Part shown: piece by piece, positions 11,088 to 21,000 of the stretch
Numbering within the stretch: position 1 is the stretch's first letter
Layout of the letters: every line of letters starts with the position of its first letter
Assembly: GCA_030683705.1 (NCBI GenBank)
Contig: JAUXPP010000149.1
Location: forward strand, 1-64,000
Reading direction: 5' to 3'
Source: Polaromonas sp.
GTDB lineage: Bacteria; Pseudomonadota; Gammaproteobacteria; Burkholderiales; Burkholderiaceae_C
DNA: 64,000 nt
The notes under the pieces: generated by a model
What the model was told of the DNA's origin: nothing
What the model saw: the letters and a program-made list of their open reading frames with translations, nothing else
The model's database searches: none
Position numbers and translations under genes: made by a program

Positions 11088-11687
11088 CTACAGCCAGCGC
11101 TCGCGCATCAGGGCCATCATCTGGCGTGCCGCCATGCCGCGATGGCTGTTGGCGTTTTTCACCTCGACCGGCAGTTCGGCAAAGGTCTTGCCGAAGGACG
11201 GAAGAAACATCACCGGGTCAAAGCCGAAGCCGTTGCTGCCGCGCGGCTCGGTGCTGATCTCGCCGCTGACGCGGCCCACCGCAATCAGCGGCTCCGGGTC
11301 GTCGGCAGAACGCAGCGCCACCAGCGTGCTGACCATCGCCGCCCGCCGCGCCGTGATGCCCGCCATCTGCTCGAGCAGGGCGCGCACATTGTTGTCGTCG
11401 CCTTTGGCGTAGCCGAACTGCGTGGCATAAAACGCCGTGTCCACGCCCGGCAGGCCGCCGAAGGCATCGACGCACAGGCCGGCGTCATCGGCCAGCGCGG
11501 GGAGTCCGCTGGCCAGTGAGGCGTGGCGCGCCTTGGCCAGCGCGTTTTCGACAAAGGTCCGGAAAGGCTCCTCGGCCTCGCCGATGCCGAGGTCGGCCTG
11601 TTTGACCAGCGTGACGCCCAGCGGTGCCAGCATGGCCTGCAGTTCGGTCAGTTTGCCGGCGTTGTTCGATGCAAGTACGATTTTCAT
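11088..11687 (-). CDS. rdgB: dITP/XTP pyrophosphatase
   Basis: MKIVLASNNAGKLTELQ, GLPALADDAGLCVDAFGG, and GFGFDPVMF. Confidence 0.95.
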   Translation of the reverse strand: MKIVLASNNAGKLTELQAMLAPLGVTLVKQADLGIGEAEEPFRTFVENALAKARHASLASGLPALADDAGLCVDAFGGLPGVDTAFYATQFGYAKGDDNNVRALLEQMAGITARRAAMVSTLVALRSADDPEPLIAVGRVSGEISTEPRGSNGFGFDPVMFLPSFGKTFAELPVEVKNANSHRGMAARQMMALMRERWL

Positions 11688-11733
11688 AAGCAAAAAGTGG
11701 CCACAGCCCTTTATTGACCAGCGTAAGCCGCTA

Positions 11734-12462
11734 TCAATTCAGGAGCGATTGCTGCTGCAGGGTAACCAGCTCGCTGATGCCTTTTTCGGCCAGCAACAGC
11801 AGCGCGTCCATTTCCTTGCGTGAAAACGCAGCGCCTTCGGCCGTGCCCTGCACCTCGACATAGTGGCCGGCGCCGGTCATCACCACGTTCATGTCGGTGT
11901 CGCAACCCACGTCCTCGATGTATTCGAGGTCCAGCAGCGGCGTGCCCTGGACGATGCCGACGGAGATCGCGGCCACATGGCCGAGGATGGGCGTTTCCTT
12001 GAGCTTGCCGTCGGCCAGCAGCTTGTTGACCGCGTCCTGCGCCGCCACAAAAGCCCCGGTGATGCTGGCGGTGCGGGTGCCGCCGTCGGCCTGGATCACG
12101 TCGCAGTCGAGGTGGATGGTGCGTTCGCCCAATTTTTTCAGGTCGAACACCGCACGCATGGAGCGGCCGATCAGGCGCTGGATTTCCTGGGTGCGGCCGC
12201 TTTGCTTGCCGCGCGCGGCTTCGCGGTCGCTGCGCGTGTGGGTGGCGCGCGGCAGCATGCCGTATTCGGCCGTGACCCAGCCTTCGCCGCTGCCCTTCTT
12301 GTGGCCCGGGACTTTTTCTTCCACCGAGGCGGTGCACAGCACCTTGGTGTTGCCGAACTCGATCAGCACCGACCCTTCGGCGTAGGCGGTGTAGGCGCGG
12401 GTGATGCGCACGGGACGGAGCTGGTCGGCCGCGCGGGCACTGCTTCTTTCAAATGAACTCAT
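11734..12462 (-). CDS. rph: Ribonuclease PH
   Basis: [62 protein letters not shown]. Confidence 0.97.
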   Translation of the reverse strand: MSSFERSSARAADQLRPVRITRAYTAYAEGSVLIEFGNTKVLCTASVEEKVPGHKKGSGEGWVTAEYGMLPRATHTRSDREAARGKQSGRTQEIQRLIGRSMRAVFDLKKLGERTIHLDCDVIQADGGTRTASITGAFVAAQDAVNKLLADGKLKETPILGHVAAISVGIVQGTPLLDLEYIEDVGCDTDMNVVMTGAGHYVEVQGTAEGAAFSRKEMDALLLLAEKGISELVTLQQQSLLN

Positions 12463-12556
12463 GGCAAGGGCTTTCTGGCGCGGCAGGCCGGGGCAGGGGA
12501 ACTATCAACATCAGGAGGAGTGGCGCCGGCAGCCACCGGCGCCGGGGGACGGGCTG

Positions 12557-13459
12557 TCAGACCTTTTTGGCGGCAGAGCGGCGTATCGCCTCGTTGATCT
12601 CGGCAATCGAGCGCTCGATGGCCGCGTCGTCGAGGTCTTCCACGCCGGTATCGAGCACGCCGGCCTGGATGGTCGAGGCAAACACGCCGTCCATGATGCT
12701 GTCGGTGGAAACACCGCGCGTCGATTCGAAGGCGTCGGGGGTTTCCCATTCCATGGCCAGCACGGTCACGTTGTCGCCGTGCTCGCCGCCATTGCGCAGC
12801 GCATGCTCGACCATGTCGGGCACCGCGTCGGACACGCCGTTGGACGCCATGTGGCGCACGATCTCGGCGTCGGTCAGGCTGCCCCACAGGCCGTCGGAAC
12901 ACAGCATCAGCTTGTCGCCCTGCTGGAGCACGACCGGGCCGGCAATGTCGAACACCGGCTTGGAAGGCGACCCCAGGCAGGTGAACAGGATGTTGCGGTT
13001 GACGCGTTCGAGCTTGATGACGCCGGCGTTTTGCTGCTCCAGGTAGGAGTGGTCGCGCGTGCGGGTCAGCAACTCGCCATCACGCACCACATACAGCCGC
13101 GAGTCGCCGCAGTGCACCCAGGTCGCGCCCGTGCCCTGCAGGATGGCGGCAACGACCGTGGTGCGGGGCGTGTCCAGCATGCCTTTTTCACTGGCATAAC
13201 GGATGATCTGGTGATGCGCCGCCATCAGGGCGGAGGACAGGAATTCGGTGGTGTCCCGCACCAGCGGCCGGGCTTCCTTCTGGTACAGCGCCGAGATGGT
13301 CTGCAGCGCGAGTTGCGCCGCGACTTCACCTTCGGGATGGCCGCCCATGCCGTCGGCCAGCACAAACAGGCCGGACTCACGGGTGTAGCAATACCCCATG
13401 CGGTCTTCGTTTTTTTCGCGGCCGCCCTTGCGGCTGACCTGGAAGACGGAAAATTTCAT
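12557..13459 (-). CDS. PP2C-family Ser/Thr phosphatase
   Basis: RKGGREKNEDRMG, FVLADGMGGHPEGE, and LCSDGLWGSL motifs. Confidence 0.93.
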   Translation of the reverse strand: MKFSVFQVSRKGGREKNEDRMGYCYTRESGLFVLADGMGGHPEGEVAAQLALQTISALYQKEARPLVRDTTEFLSSALMAAHHQIIRYASEKGMLDTPRTTVVAAILQGTGATWVHCGDSRLYVVRDGELLTRTRDHSYLEQQNAGVIKLERVNRNILFTCLGSPSKPVFDIAGPVVLQQGDKLMLCSDGLWGSLTDAEIVRHMASNGVSDAVPDMVEHALRNGGEHGDNVTVLAMEWETPDAFESTRGVSTDSIMDGVFASTIQAGVLDTGVEDLDDAAIERSIAEINEAIRRSAAKKV

Positions 13460-14463
13460 TTGAACCTTGTCGCGAAGCCGGTGGCCTTGCGCGCGCTTTT
13501 CTTGGTGTCCGACACCATGTTGTCAAACTGCAGGCGCATCTTTTCGCCAACGGTCAGCTTGGTGTAGCGCCGTTCACCCTCGCGGCTGAGCTCCTTCTGC
13601 AGGGCAAACACCGACTGCGGCCGCGACAGGGGATCGAGAGACATGCACCATTCAACCACCTCGATCAGGTTGTCCGAATACACGCCGCGCAAGCGGGACA
13701 GTGCGAGCGACAGACGGTCTTTCTCCAGCCGCTGCGGCGCGTCATTCGGCGGATAACCCTGCATGGTGGCGTAAATACAGGCGCCGATCGCGTAGATGTC
13801 GGTCCAGGGACCCATCGAGGAGTCGCGGCGGTACATCTCCGGCGCGGCGAAGCCGGGCGTGTACATCGGTCGGATGAAATTGCCTTCCTTGCTCAGCACC
13901 TCGCGCGCAGCGCCGAAATCGATCATCACCGCCTTGTTGTCGTCGGTGATGAAGATGTTGGCCGGCTTGATGTCCAGGTGCAGCATCTTGTGCTGGTGCA
14001 CGATGCGCAGCCCGCGCAGGATCTCGTCGAACAGCGAGCGGATGGTCGATTCGCGGAAGACCTTCTGCTTCTTGAGCTCGCGCGCCGTGATGATGAAGTC
14101 CTGCAGGGTGCCCCCCTCCAGGTAATTCATCACCATGTACACGGTTTCGTTTTCGCGGAAGAAATTGAGCACGCTCACCACCGAAGCGTGGGAGATCTGG
14201 GCCAGCGAGCGCCCTTCCTCGAAGAAGCTCTTCAGGCCCAGCCGATACAGCGAGAGTTTTTCAGGCTGCACCTGCGGCAACAACTCACCGGGCGGACGGC
14301 TGGCCAGCGAGGAAGGCAGGTACTCCTTGATCGCGACCTGCTGCCCTTCGTTGTCCACAGCCAAGTAAACTACCCCAAACCCGCCGGCCGACAGCTTGCG
14401 CACAACGCGATAGCCTCCAATGACGGTATCGGGTGGGAGTGGCGCTGGCTTGACCTTTGACAT
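13456..14463 (-). CDS. Ser/Thr protein kinase
   Basis: GGFGVVYLAVD, HLDIKPANIFI, and MIDFGAAREV kinase motifs. Confidence 0.95.
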   Translation of the reverse strand: MSKVKPAPLPPDTVIGGYRVVRKLSAGGFGVVYLAVDNEGQQVAIKEYLPSSLASRPPGELLPQVQPEKLSLYRLGLKSFFEEGRSLAQISHASVVSVLNFFRENETVYMVMNYLEGGTLQDFIITARELKKQKVFRESTIRSLFDEILRGLRIVHQHKMLHLDIKPANIFITDDNKAVMIDFGAAREVLSKEGNFIRPMYTPGFAAPEMYRRDSSMGPWTDIYAIGACIYATMQGYPPNDAPQRLEKDRLSLALSRLRGVYSDNLIEVVEWCMSLDPLSRPQSVFALQKELSREGERRYTKLTVGEKMRLQFDNMVSDTKKSARKATGFATRFK

Positions 14464-14528
14464 AATTCGGGATTAAAGCAAGGTGACGGGATCACCCCTC
14501 CTGTTGACTCTAGAAAAGCGTATTACGA

Positions 14529-15446
14529 ATGTCAGTTTACAGTATGACAGGCTATGCAGCCGTCCAGTCCACACCCGCACGCAGCGCCCCGGAAGCCGAT
14601 ACCGGCGCCGGCAGTCATGCGCGCCTGGGTGTGGAAATACGCTCGGTCAACAGCCGTTTTCTGGACCTGGCCTTCCGGCTGCCCGATGAACTCCGGCAGG
14701 CCGAGCCGGCATTGCGTGAACTGCTGACCGGCAAACTCAAGCGCGGCAAGGTCGAAATACGCGTTTCCCTGGAGGGAAATTCAGGCGGGGGGCTCAAGGC
14801 GCCGGCCAGCACCACCCTGCAGCGCCTGGGCTCCATGGAAGACACCGTGCGCGCCTGGCTGCCCGGCGCGGCGGCGCTCAGCGTGGCCGATGTCCTGCGC
14901 ATGGCCGCGGGCGAAGACAAATCCACCCACGACTACAGCGACGACTTGCTCAAACTCGCCAAAAAGGCCCTGAAAGACCTGCTGGCCGCACGCGAGCGCG
15001 AGGGCGCGCGGCTGGCGCAGATGCTGCTGGAGCGCACCGCGCAGTTGCGTGCGCTGGCCGCCTCGGCCACCCCCATGGTCCCCAAGCTGGTCGAGCAGCA
15101 AAAAAGCCGCTTCATGGAGCGCTGGAAGGAAGCCATGGCCCTGACCGACGGCAGCACCCTGCCCGAAGCGGCCCAGGACCGGGCCCTGCTGGAGGCCACC
15201 TCGTTCGCCATCCGCATCGACGTGGCCGAGGAAATCATGCGCCTGTCCTCCCACCTCGAGGAAATCGACCGCCTGCTGACGGCCGGTGGTGAAGTCGGCA
15301 AGCGCCTGGACTTCCTGATCCAGGAACTGCACCGCGAGGCCAATACCCTGGGCTCCAAATCGGGTTCGCTGGAGCTGACCCATGTCTCGGTCGACATGAA
15401 GGTGCTGATCGAGCAGATCCGCGAGCAGGTCCAGAACATCGAATGA
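14529..15446 (+). CDS. yicC: YicC family endoribonuclease-like protein
   Basis: [10 protein letters not shown]..., C-terminal [22 protein letters not shown]. Confidence 0.95.
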   Translation: MSVYSMTGYAAVQSTPARSAPEADTGAGSHARLGVEIRSVNSRFLDLAFRLPDELRQAEPALRELLTGKLKRGKVEIRVSLEGNSGGGLKAPASTTLQRLGSMEDTVRAWLPGAAALSVADVLRMAAGEDKSTHDYSDDLLKLAKKALKDLLAAREREGARLAQMLLERTAQLRALAASATPMVPKLVEQQKSRFMERWKEAMALTDGSTLPEAAQDRALLEATSFAIRIDVAEEIMRLSSHLEEIDRLLTAGGEVGKRLDFLIQELHREANTLGSKSGSLELTHVSVDMKVLIEQIREQVQNIE

Positions 15447-15449
15447 AAC

Positions 15450-15538
15450 AGGGCCCCCACGCTCCCCCACTTCGTGTGGGTCGCTGCCCCCCGAGGGGGC
15501 TGGCCTTGCTCGGGGCGGCCCTTCGCGGCGGCCGAGTG
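15450..15538. repeat. GC-rich intergenic multi-hairpin repeat
   Basis: Successive palindromes CCCCCACTTCGTGTGGG, GCCCCCCGAGGGGGC, and CGGCCCTTCGCGGCGGCCG. Confidence 0.7.
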
Positions 15539-15558
15539 CTCAAAAACAAGGATCGTTG

Positions 15559-16179
15559 ATGGATTACCCCGGAAACCTGTTTGTCGTCGCCGCCCCCAGT
15601 GGCGCCGGAAAGTCCAGCCTGGTCAAGGCGCTGATGGAACTGGACGCCCGGGTGCAGCCCGCGGTGTCGCACACCACCCGGGCACCCCGAGGCCAGGAAA
15701 AACACGGCCGCGAGTATTTCTTCATTTCCCCGGAAGAGTTCGACGGCATGGTGCTGCGCGACTCTTTCCTCGAATGGGCCCATGTGCATGGCCAGCGTTA
15801 CGGCACTTCGCGGCAGACCATCGAGGAGCGGGTGGCCACCGGCGCCGACGTCATCCTGGAAATCGACTTCCAGGGCGCCATCAACATCAAGCGGATCTTC
15901 GCCAATGCCGTGCTGATCTTCATCCTGCCGCCTAGCTGGGATGAACTGCGTTCGCGGCTGGAGCGGCGCGGCGAGGATGCGCCCGACGTGATCGAGTTGC
16001 GCCTGCAAAATGCCGCCGTGGAGATGGCCCAGGCCCGGGAATTCGACTTCGTTATAATCAACGAGTTATTTGAACGAGCCGTTTTCGACCTGAAAACCAT
16101 TGTTCATGCCCAACGGCTCAAGTTTGCAGCGCAGCGACGCGCCCGTGCCGAGACCTTCAAGGCCCTGCACATCTCCTGA
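15559..16179 (+). CDS. gmk: Guanylate kinase
   Basis: [39 protein letters not shown]. Confidence 0.97.
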   Translation: MDYPGNLFVVAAPSGAGKSSLVKALMELDARVQPAVSHTTRAPRGQEKHGREYFFISPEEFDGMVLRDSFLEWAHVHGQRYGTSRQTIEERVATGADVILEIDFQGAINIKRIFANAVLIFILPPSWDELRSRLERRGEDAPDVIELRLQNAAVEMAQAREFDFVIINELFERAVFDLKTIVHAQRLKFAAQRRARAETFKALHIS

Positions 16180-16224
16180 TCCGTTGCCCCCGTTTCGACT
16201 GTTCCCATTACCCGGAGATCCCCC

Positions 16225-16428
16225 ATGGCCCGCATTACCGTTGAAGACTGCCTGGAAAAAATCCCGAACCGCTTCCAGCTGGTTCTGGCCGCGACCTACC
16301 GCGCCCGCATGCTCAGCCAGGGCCATGCGCCCAAGATCGAGAGCAAGAACAAGCCCGGCGTGACCGCGCTGCGCGAAATCGCCGAAGGCAAAATCGGCCT
16401 GGAAATGCTGAAAAAAGTCCCGAGCTGA
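16225..16428 (+). CDS. rpoZ: RNA polymerase omega subunit
   Basis: [28 protein letters not shown], downstream of gmk. Confidence 0.97.
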   Translation: MARITVEDCLEKIPNRFQLVLAATYRARMLSQGHAPKIESKNKPGVTALREIAEGKIGLEMLKKVPS

Positions 16429-16537
16429 ACACCTCCGCTCCCCGAAAAGCACCGCCGCGCGGTGCTTTTTTGTTTCCGGGTGTTGTGCCAAAGACCGTGT
16501 TTGGCGTGTTTTGCCCCCGTCGCGATACATTTGAGGC

Positions 16538-18778
16538 ATGAGCGCCCTGGTTTCCCCCCCTGCCAACAGCAAGTCGACCCCGGCCGCCGCCAACGCGGCC
16601 GCGGCGAGTTTTGCCGCGCTCACCGCCAAACTCGACTACCTGAGCCCGGCCGACATCGACAGTGTTCGCCAGGCTTACCGTTTTGCCGACGAAGCCCACC
16701 TCGGGCAGATCCGCAACGGCGGCCTGCCCTACATCACCCACCCGATTGCCGTCGCCCAGCAGTGCGCCGAATGGAAACTCGACGCGCAGGCCCTGATGGC
16801 GGCGCTGCTGCATGACGCGATCGAGGATTGCGGCGTCACCAAACCCGAGCTGATCGAGCGTTTCGGCGCGCCCGTGGCCGAACTGGTGGATGGCCTGACC
16901 AAGCTGGAAAAGCTGGAATTCAACACCCGCGAGGAAAACCAGGCCGAGTCCTTCCGCAAGATGCTACTGGCCATGGCGCGTGATGTGCGGGTCATCCTGA
17001 TCAAGCTGGCCGACCGCAGCCACAACATGCGCACGCTGGGCGATGTGCCGCGCAGCAAATGGGGCCGGATCTCGCGCGAAACCCTGGACATCTACGCACC
17101 GATTGCGCACCGCCTCGGCCTGAATACCACCTACCGCGAGCTGCAGGACCTGGCCTTCCAGCACCTCTACCCCTGGCGCTACGCCACCTTGACCAAGGCG
17201 CTGGCGCGCGCGCGCGGGCGCCGGCGCGATGTCATCAAGCGGGTGCAGGCCGAAGTGGACACCGCCTTTGCCAACGCAGGCATCCCGGTCCACATCTACG
17301 GCCGTGAAAAGGCGCTGTATTCGATCTACCGCAAGATGGACGAAAAACACCTGTCCTTTGCGCAGGTGACCGACATTTACGGCTTTCGCATCATCGTCGG
17401 CGGCGTCACCGCCTGCTACACCGCGCTGGGTGTGCTGCACCAGCTCTACAAGCCGCTGCCCGGCAAGTTCAAGGACTACATCGCGATTCCCAAGGTCAAC
17501 GGCTACCAGTCGCTGCACACCACGCTGGTCGGCCCCTTCGGCACCAGCATCGAGTTCCAGATGCGCACCGACGCCATGCACATCGTGGCCGAATCGGGCG
17601 TCGCCGCGCACTGGCTGTACAAGGCCACTGATCCCGAGAGCGATGCATCGCAACGCCTGGGCACGCAGTGGCTGCAGTCCCTGCTGGACATCCAGCACGA
17701 AACCCGGGACGCCGCGGAGTTCTGGGACCACGTCAAGATCGACCTGTTTCCCGACGCGGTGTACGTCTTCACGCCCAAAAGCCAGATCATGGCGATGCCG
17801 CGCGGCGCCACGATCGTGGATTTTGCCTATGCCATCCACAGCGACGTGGGCCACCGCGCCGTCGCCGCCAAGGTCAACGGCGAGCAGGTGCCGCTGCGCT
17901 CGGAGCTGCGCAACGGCGACGTGATCGAAATCATCACCGCATCGGTGTCCAGCCCGAACCCGGCCTGGCTGGGGTTTGTGCGCACCGGCAAGGCCCGGTC
18001 GAAAATCCGCCATCACCTCAAGACCATGGCGCTGACCGAGTCGCAGGACCTGGGTGAAAAGATGCTGGCCCAGGCGCTTCGCGCCGAAGGCATAGAACGC
18101 CTGCCCGACGACGACGACCTGAACCACGCCACCTGGGAAAAGATCCTGCGTTTTTCCGGCAACCGCTCGCGCGCCGACCTGCTCACCGACATCGGCCTCG
18201 GAAAACGCATCGCCAGCATGGTGGCCAAGCGCATCGTTACCCTGCTGGGAGAAACCGGCGAAAAACCCGACCCACTGCTGATGAGCCGTGAGCGCTACAC
18301 CGCCCACGAATCAATCTCCCAGGGCGCGCTGGTTCTGGACGGCAGCGAAGGCGCCTCGGTCAAGTTCGCAAGCTGCTGCCGCCCCATTCCCGGAGACGAC
18401 ATCGTCGGCTACCTGGGCCGCGGCGAGGGTCTGGTGGTCCACACCGAGGACTGCTCGGTGGCCAAAAAACTCCAGCACCGCGACAGCGAGCGTTTTATTG
18501 CGGTGGACTGGTCTGACGAGCCGGCACGCGCGTTTGAAACCGGCCTGCTGGTGACCGTCACCAACGGCAAGGGTGTGCTGGCCCGGGTCGCCTCGGCGCT
18601 GGCCAGCGCGGAAGCCGATATCACCCATGTGGACATGGCGCAGGAGGCGGCGCAGGACGCGACCGACCTGCGTTTTGGCGTGCAGGTGCGCGACCGTGTT
18701 CACCTCGCATCCGTGATGCGCGCTGTCAAGCGCACGCCCTCGGTCTTGCGCGTCCAGCGCGCCAAGCCGGGCGTCTGA
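16538..18778 (+). CDS. spoT: Bifunctional (p)ppGpp synthetase/hydrolase
   Basis: HD motif (LLHDAIEDCG), synthetase (YSIYRKMDEK...DIYGFRIIV), TGS and ACT domains; 746 aa. Confidence 0.95.
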   Translation: MSALVSPPANSKSTPAAANAAAASFAALTAKLDYLSPADIDSVRQAYRFADEAHLGQIRNGGLPYITHPIAVAQQCAEWKLDAQALMAALLHDAIEDCGVTKPELIERFGAPVAELVDGLTKLEKLEFNTREENQAESFRKMLLAMARDVRVILIKLADRSHNMRTLGDVPRSKWGRISRETLDIYAPIAHRLGLNTTYRELQDLAFQHLYPWRYATLTKALARARGRRRDVIKRVQAEVDTAFANAGIPVHIYGREKALYSIYRKMDEKHLSFAQVTDIYGFRIIVGGVTACYTALGVLHQLYKPLPGKFKDYIAIPKVNGYQSLHTTLVGPFGTSIEFQMRTDAMHIVAESGVAAHWLYKATDPESDASQRLGTQWLQSLLDIQHETRDAAEFWDHVKIDLFPDAVYVFTPKSQIMAMPRGATIVDFAYAIHSDVGHRAVAAKVNGEQVPLRSELRNGDVIEIITASVSSPNPAWLGFVRTGKARSKIRHHLKTMALTESQDLGEKMLAQALRAEGIERLPDDDDLNHATWEKILRFSGNRSRADLLTDIGLGKRIASMVAKRIVTLLGETGEKPDPLLMSRERYTAHESISQGALVLDGSEGASVKFASCCRPIPGDDIVGYLGRGEGLVVHTEDCSVAKKLQHRDSERFIAVDWSDEPARAFETGLLVTVTNGKGVLARVASALASAEADITHVDMAQEAAQDATDLRFGVQVRDRVHLASVMRAVKRTPSVLRVQRAKPGV

Positions 18779-18787
18779 CAACAGGCT

Positions 18788-19351
18788 TCAGGCGCCTGCC
18801 AGCGGCGCCGGGTACCGGACCTCGACCACCTCGATGTCCTTGATGCCGGCCGGCGTCGCGAGCTTCACCTCATCACCCACCCGTGCCTTGAGCAGCGCGC
18901 GCGCAATCGGCGAAATCCAGCTCACCTGGTTCTGCGCGCTGTCGGCCTCGTCGATGCCCAGGATGGTGACGGTCTGTTCGGCGCCGCTGTTTTCGGCATA
19001 CGTCACGGTGGCGCCAAAAAACACCTGGTCGTTGCCGTAGTGGACGGCCGGGTCTGACACCTCGGCGATCTCCAGGCGTTTGGTCAAGAACCGGATGCGC
19101 CTGTCGATTTCCCGCAGGCGTTTCTTGCCATAGTGGTAGTCGCCGTTTTCCGAGCGGTCACCATTGCTGGCGGCCCAGTGCACCACCTCGACGATCTTGG
19201 GCCGTTCGTTGTCGATCAGGTCCAGCAACTCGTCCCGCAGGCGCGCGTAGCCCTGTGGCGTGATGTAGTTCTTGCCGCCCGCAGGCAAAGGCGGCAGCGA
19301 CAGGTCCTCATCGTCGTCGGTATCGGTTTCTTTGGTGAAGGCTTTGCTCAT
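18788..19351 (-). CDS. greB: Transcription elongation factor GreB
   Basis: NYITPQGYARLRDELLDL...ENGDYHYGKKRLREIDRRIRFLTKRLE; true start MSKAFTK, not the ORF-track start. Confidence 0.95.
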   Translation of the reverse strand: MSKAFTKETDTDDDEDLSLPPLPAGGKNYITPQGYARLRDELLDLIDNERPKIVEVVHWAASNGDRSENGDYHYGKKRLREIDRRIRFLTKRLEIAEVSDPAVHYGNDQVFFGATVTYAENSGAEQTVTILGIDEADSAQNQVSWISPIARALLKARVGDEVKLATPAGIKDIEVVEVRYPAPLAGA

Positions 19352-19396
19352 GGGCGCCGGGAGCTTGGGGAAACGTGTCCGGAAAAGACATCGTAA

Positions 19397-19431
19397 CGAA
19401 AAAGCCCTGGAACCTTTCGGCTCCAGGGCTT
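19397..19431 (-). terminator. Intrinsic terminator, probably the original tRNA-Arg terminator
   Basis: Minus strand AGCCCTGGAGCCGAAAGGTTCCAGGGCTTTTTC directly downstream of the displaced tRNA 3' fragment. Confidence 0.75.
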
Positions 19432-19437
19432 CACGTT

Positions 19438-19483
19438 TGGTGCGGCTGGCAGGAATTGAACCCACGACCCCTTGGTTCGTAGC
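19438..19483 (-). repeat. Island attachment repeat, left copy (tRNA-Arg 3' fragment incl. CCA)
   Basis: 46 bp identical to 44582-44627, TGGTGCGGCTGGCAGGAATTGAACCCACGACCCCTTGGTTCGTAGC. Confidence 0.95.
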
Positions 19484-19600
19484 ATACTTCTTAGTTGCCC
19501 ATGAAAATCCAACAACGTTCATATACTCAACAAAATCAACACTTTACAAAAATACAGCGTCCAATCAAATCCAGCATAATCTAAGGAATGCCACCGTTTT

Positions 19601-19620
19601 TTCGGACACCGTTCGGACAC
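19601..19620 (+). promoter_or_regulatory. Candidate integrase arm-type sites (left)
   Basis: TTCGGACACC-GTTCGGACAC, tandem TTCGGACAC; matches right end 44479-44498 at 18/20. Confidence 0.65.
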
Positions 19621-19653
19621 GGAAGGGAAACTTACTACCACTTGGATGATGCG

Positions 19654-20952
19654 ATGGGTAACCTAACCGTAAAGCAGATTGACAGCGCCAAACCAAAAGA
19701 CAAGCCGTACAAACTGATGGACGGCGATGGGCTGCAACTGCGAATAGCCGTCGATGGCATCAAGACTTGGCTGGTGCGCTACATGTTGGACGGCAAAGAG
19801 CGGCAATACCGTCTGCCAGAACTGTATGGAGATGGTGACGGACGGCTTGGCCTCAAAGAAGCGCGTGAAAAAGCCACTCACGTTCGCGCTCTGGCACGCA
19901 ATGGCATCGACATCCAGATCAAATTGAATAACGAACGACAAGCCGAAGTCGAACGTCTGGAAGTTGAAGTTGCGCAATCCAAGACGCTGACCGACTTATT
20001 CGATGAGTGGGTCAAAACCGTTGATCGAAAAGACAACGGAAAAGAATTACGCCGCTCATTCACACGCGATGTATTTCCTGTCGCTGGCGACCTGAAATTG
20101 AGCAGCGTGCATCCTAAGCACATTGAGAAAATTCTGAGAGGCGTGGTTGATCGTGGTTCGCACCGTATCTCGGTCACCCTCTTCGCCGACCTCAAGCAGA
20201 TGTTCCGCTGGGCTGCTCGCAAGCGCGCTTGGAAACACCTCTTTGAAAATCCGACAGAAGAAATTGATCTCAAAAAGGACAAAATCCTGCCACGGGAGTA
20301 TGAAGGCGCTGAACGCACCCGCGCATTGAGCGATGACGAGGTACGGGAACTGGCCGAAAAGCTGCCTAAATCCGGCTTAATGCCAAGAACTCAGATTGCC
20401 ATGTGGCTGATGTTGTCCTGCTGTAGCCGCATCGGCGAAGTCATTCAAGCGCGCTGGGAACACGTTGACCTTAATGCTGGCACCTGGGTGATTCCGAAAG
20501 AGAACGCTAAAAACCGCAAAACGCACACGATATTTTTATCCCCTGTTGCGCTCAAGAAATTCCAAGAACTGAAGCAGATTTCGACGAACGACAAATGGTG
20601 TTTTCCGGACACCAGCGGCACTACCCACGTCTGCATGAAGTCAACGACCAAGCAAGTTCGTGATCGGCAAATGGCCGCAATTGGTCGAAAGCCCATGAGC
20701 AACCGTACTAAAAATTCAGATGCCCTACTGCTGGTCAATGGTGACTGGGTGCCGCACGATTTACCGCGAACTGGCGCAACAATAATGCAATCGTTACATG
20801 TTGCACCCGCCATCATTGAGCGCGTGCTGAATCACGTTGAACCCAGCAAGCTTGTACGGACATACCAGACATACGACTATGCCGAAGAGAAGAGAGATGC
20901 ATGGAACCGACTGGGAAAAAGACTGTCGGAGCTAGTGCCTCAGCTTGCATAG
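19654..20952 (+). CDS. P4-type tyrosine integrase with N-terminal DUF4102-like arm-binding domain
   Basis: MGNLTVKQIDSAKPKDKPYKLMDGDGLQLRI..., catalytic R (CCSRIGEVIQARWEHVD), and VPHDLPRTGATIM...VLNHV. Start MGNL preferred over 19588. Confidence 0.93.
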   Translation: MGNLTVKQIDSAKPKDKPYKLMDGDGLQLRIAVDGIKTWLVRYMLDGKERQYRLPELYGDGDGRLGLKEAREKATHVRALARNGIDIQIKLNNERQAEVERLEVEVAQSKTLTDLFDEWVKTVDRKDNGKELRRSFTRDVFPVAGDLKLSSVHPKHIEKILRGVVDRGSHRISVTLFADLKQMFRWAARKRAWKHLFENPTEEIDLKKDKILPREYEGAERTRALSDDEVRELAEKLPKSGLMPRTQIAMWLMLSCCSRIGEVIQARWEHVDLNAGTWVIPKENAKNRKTHTIFLSPVALKKFQELKQISTNDKWCFPDTSGTTHVCMKSTTKQVRDRQMAAIGRKPMSNRTKNSDALLLVNGDWVPHDLPRTGATIMQSLHVAPAIIERVLNHVEPSKLVRTYQTYDYAEEKRDAWNRLGKRLSELVPQLA

Positions 20953-21000
20953 CCATCGCTACCCGGCTTTGTTACTTACTTGCTCGAACGATCTCTGCAG

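Noticed and set aside
16964-18307. 447-aa antisense ORF opposite spoT
   Set aside because: Antisense shadow; spoT motifs are clear on the plus strand.
19352-19522. N-terminal extension of greB ORF
   Set aside because: The extra 57 aa (NQGVVGSIPASRT...) are translation of the tRNA att repeat and terminator; MSKAFTK is the natural start.
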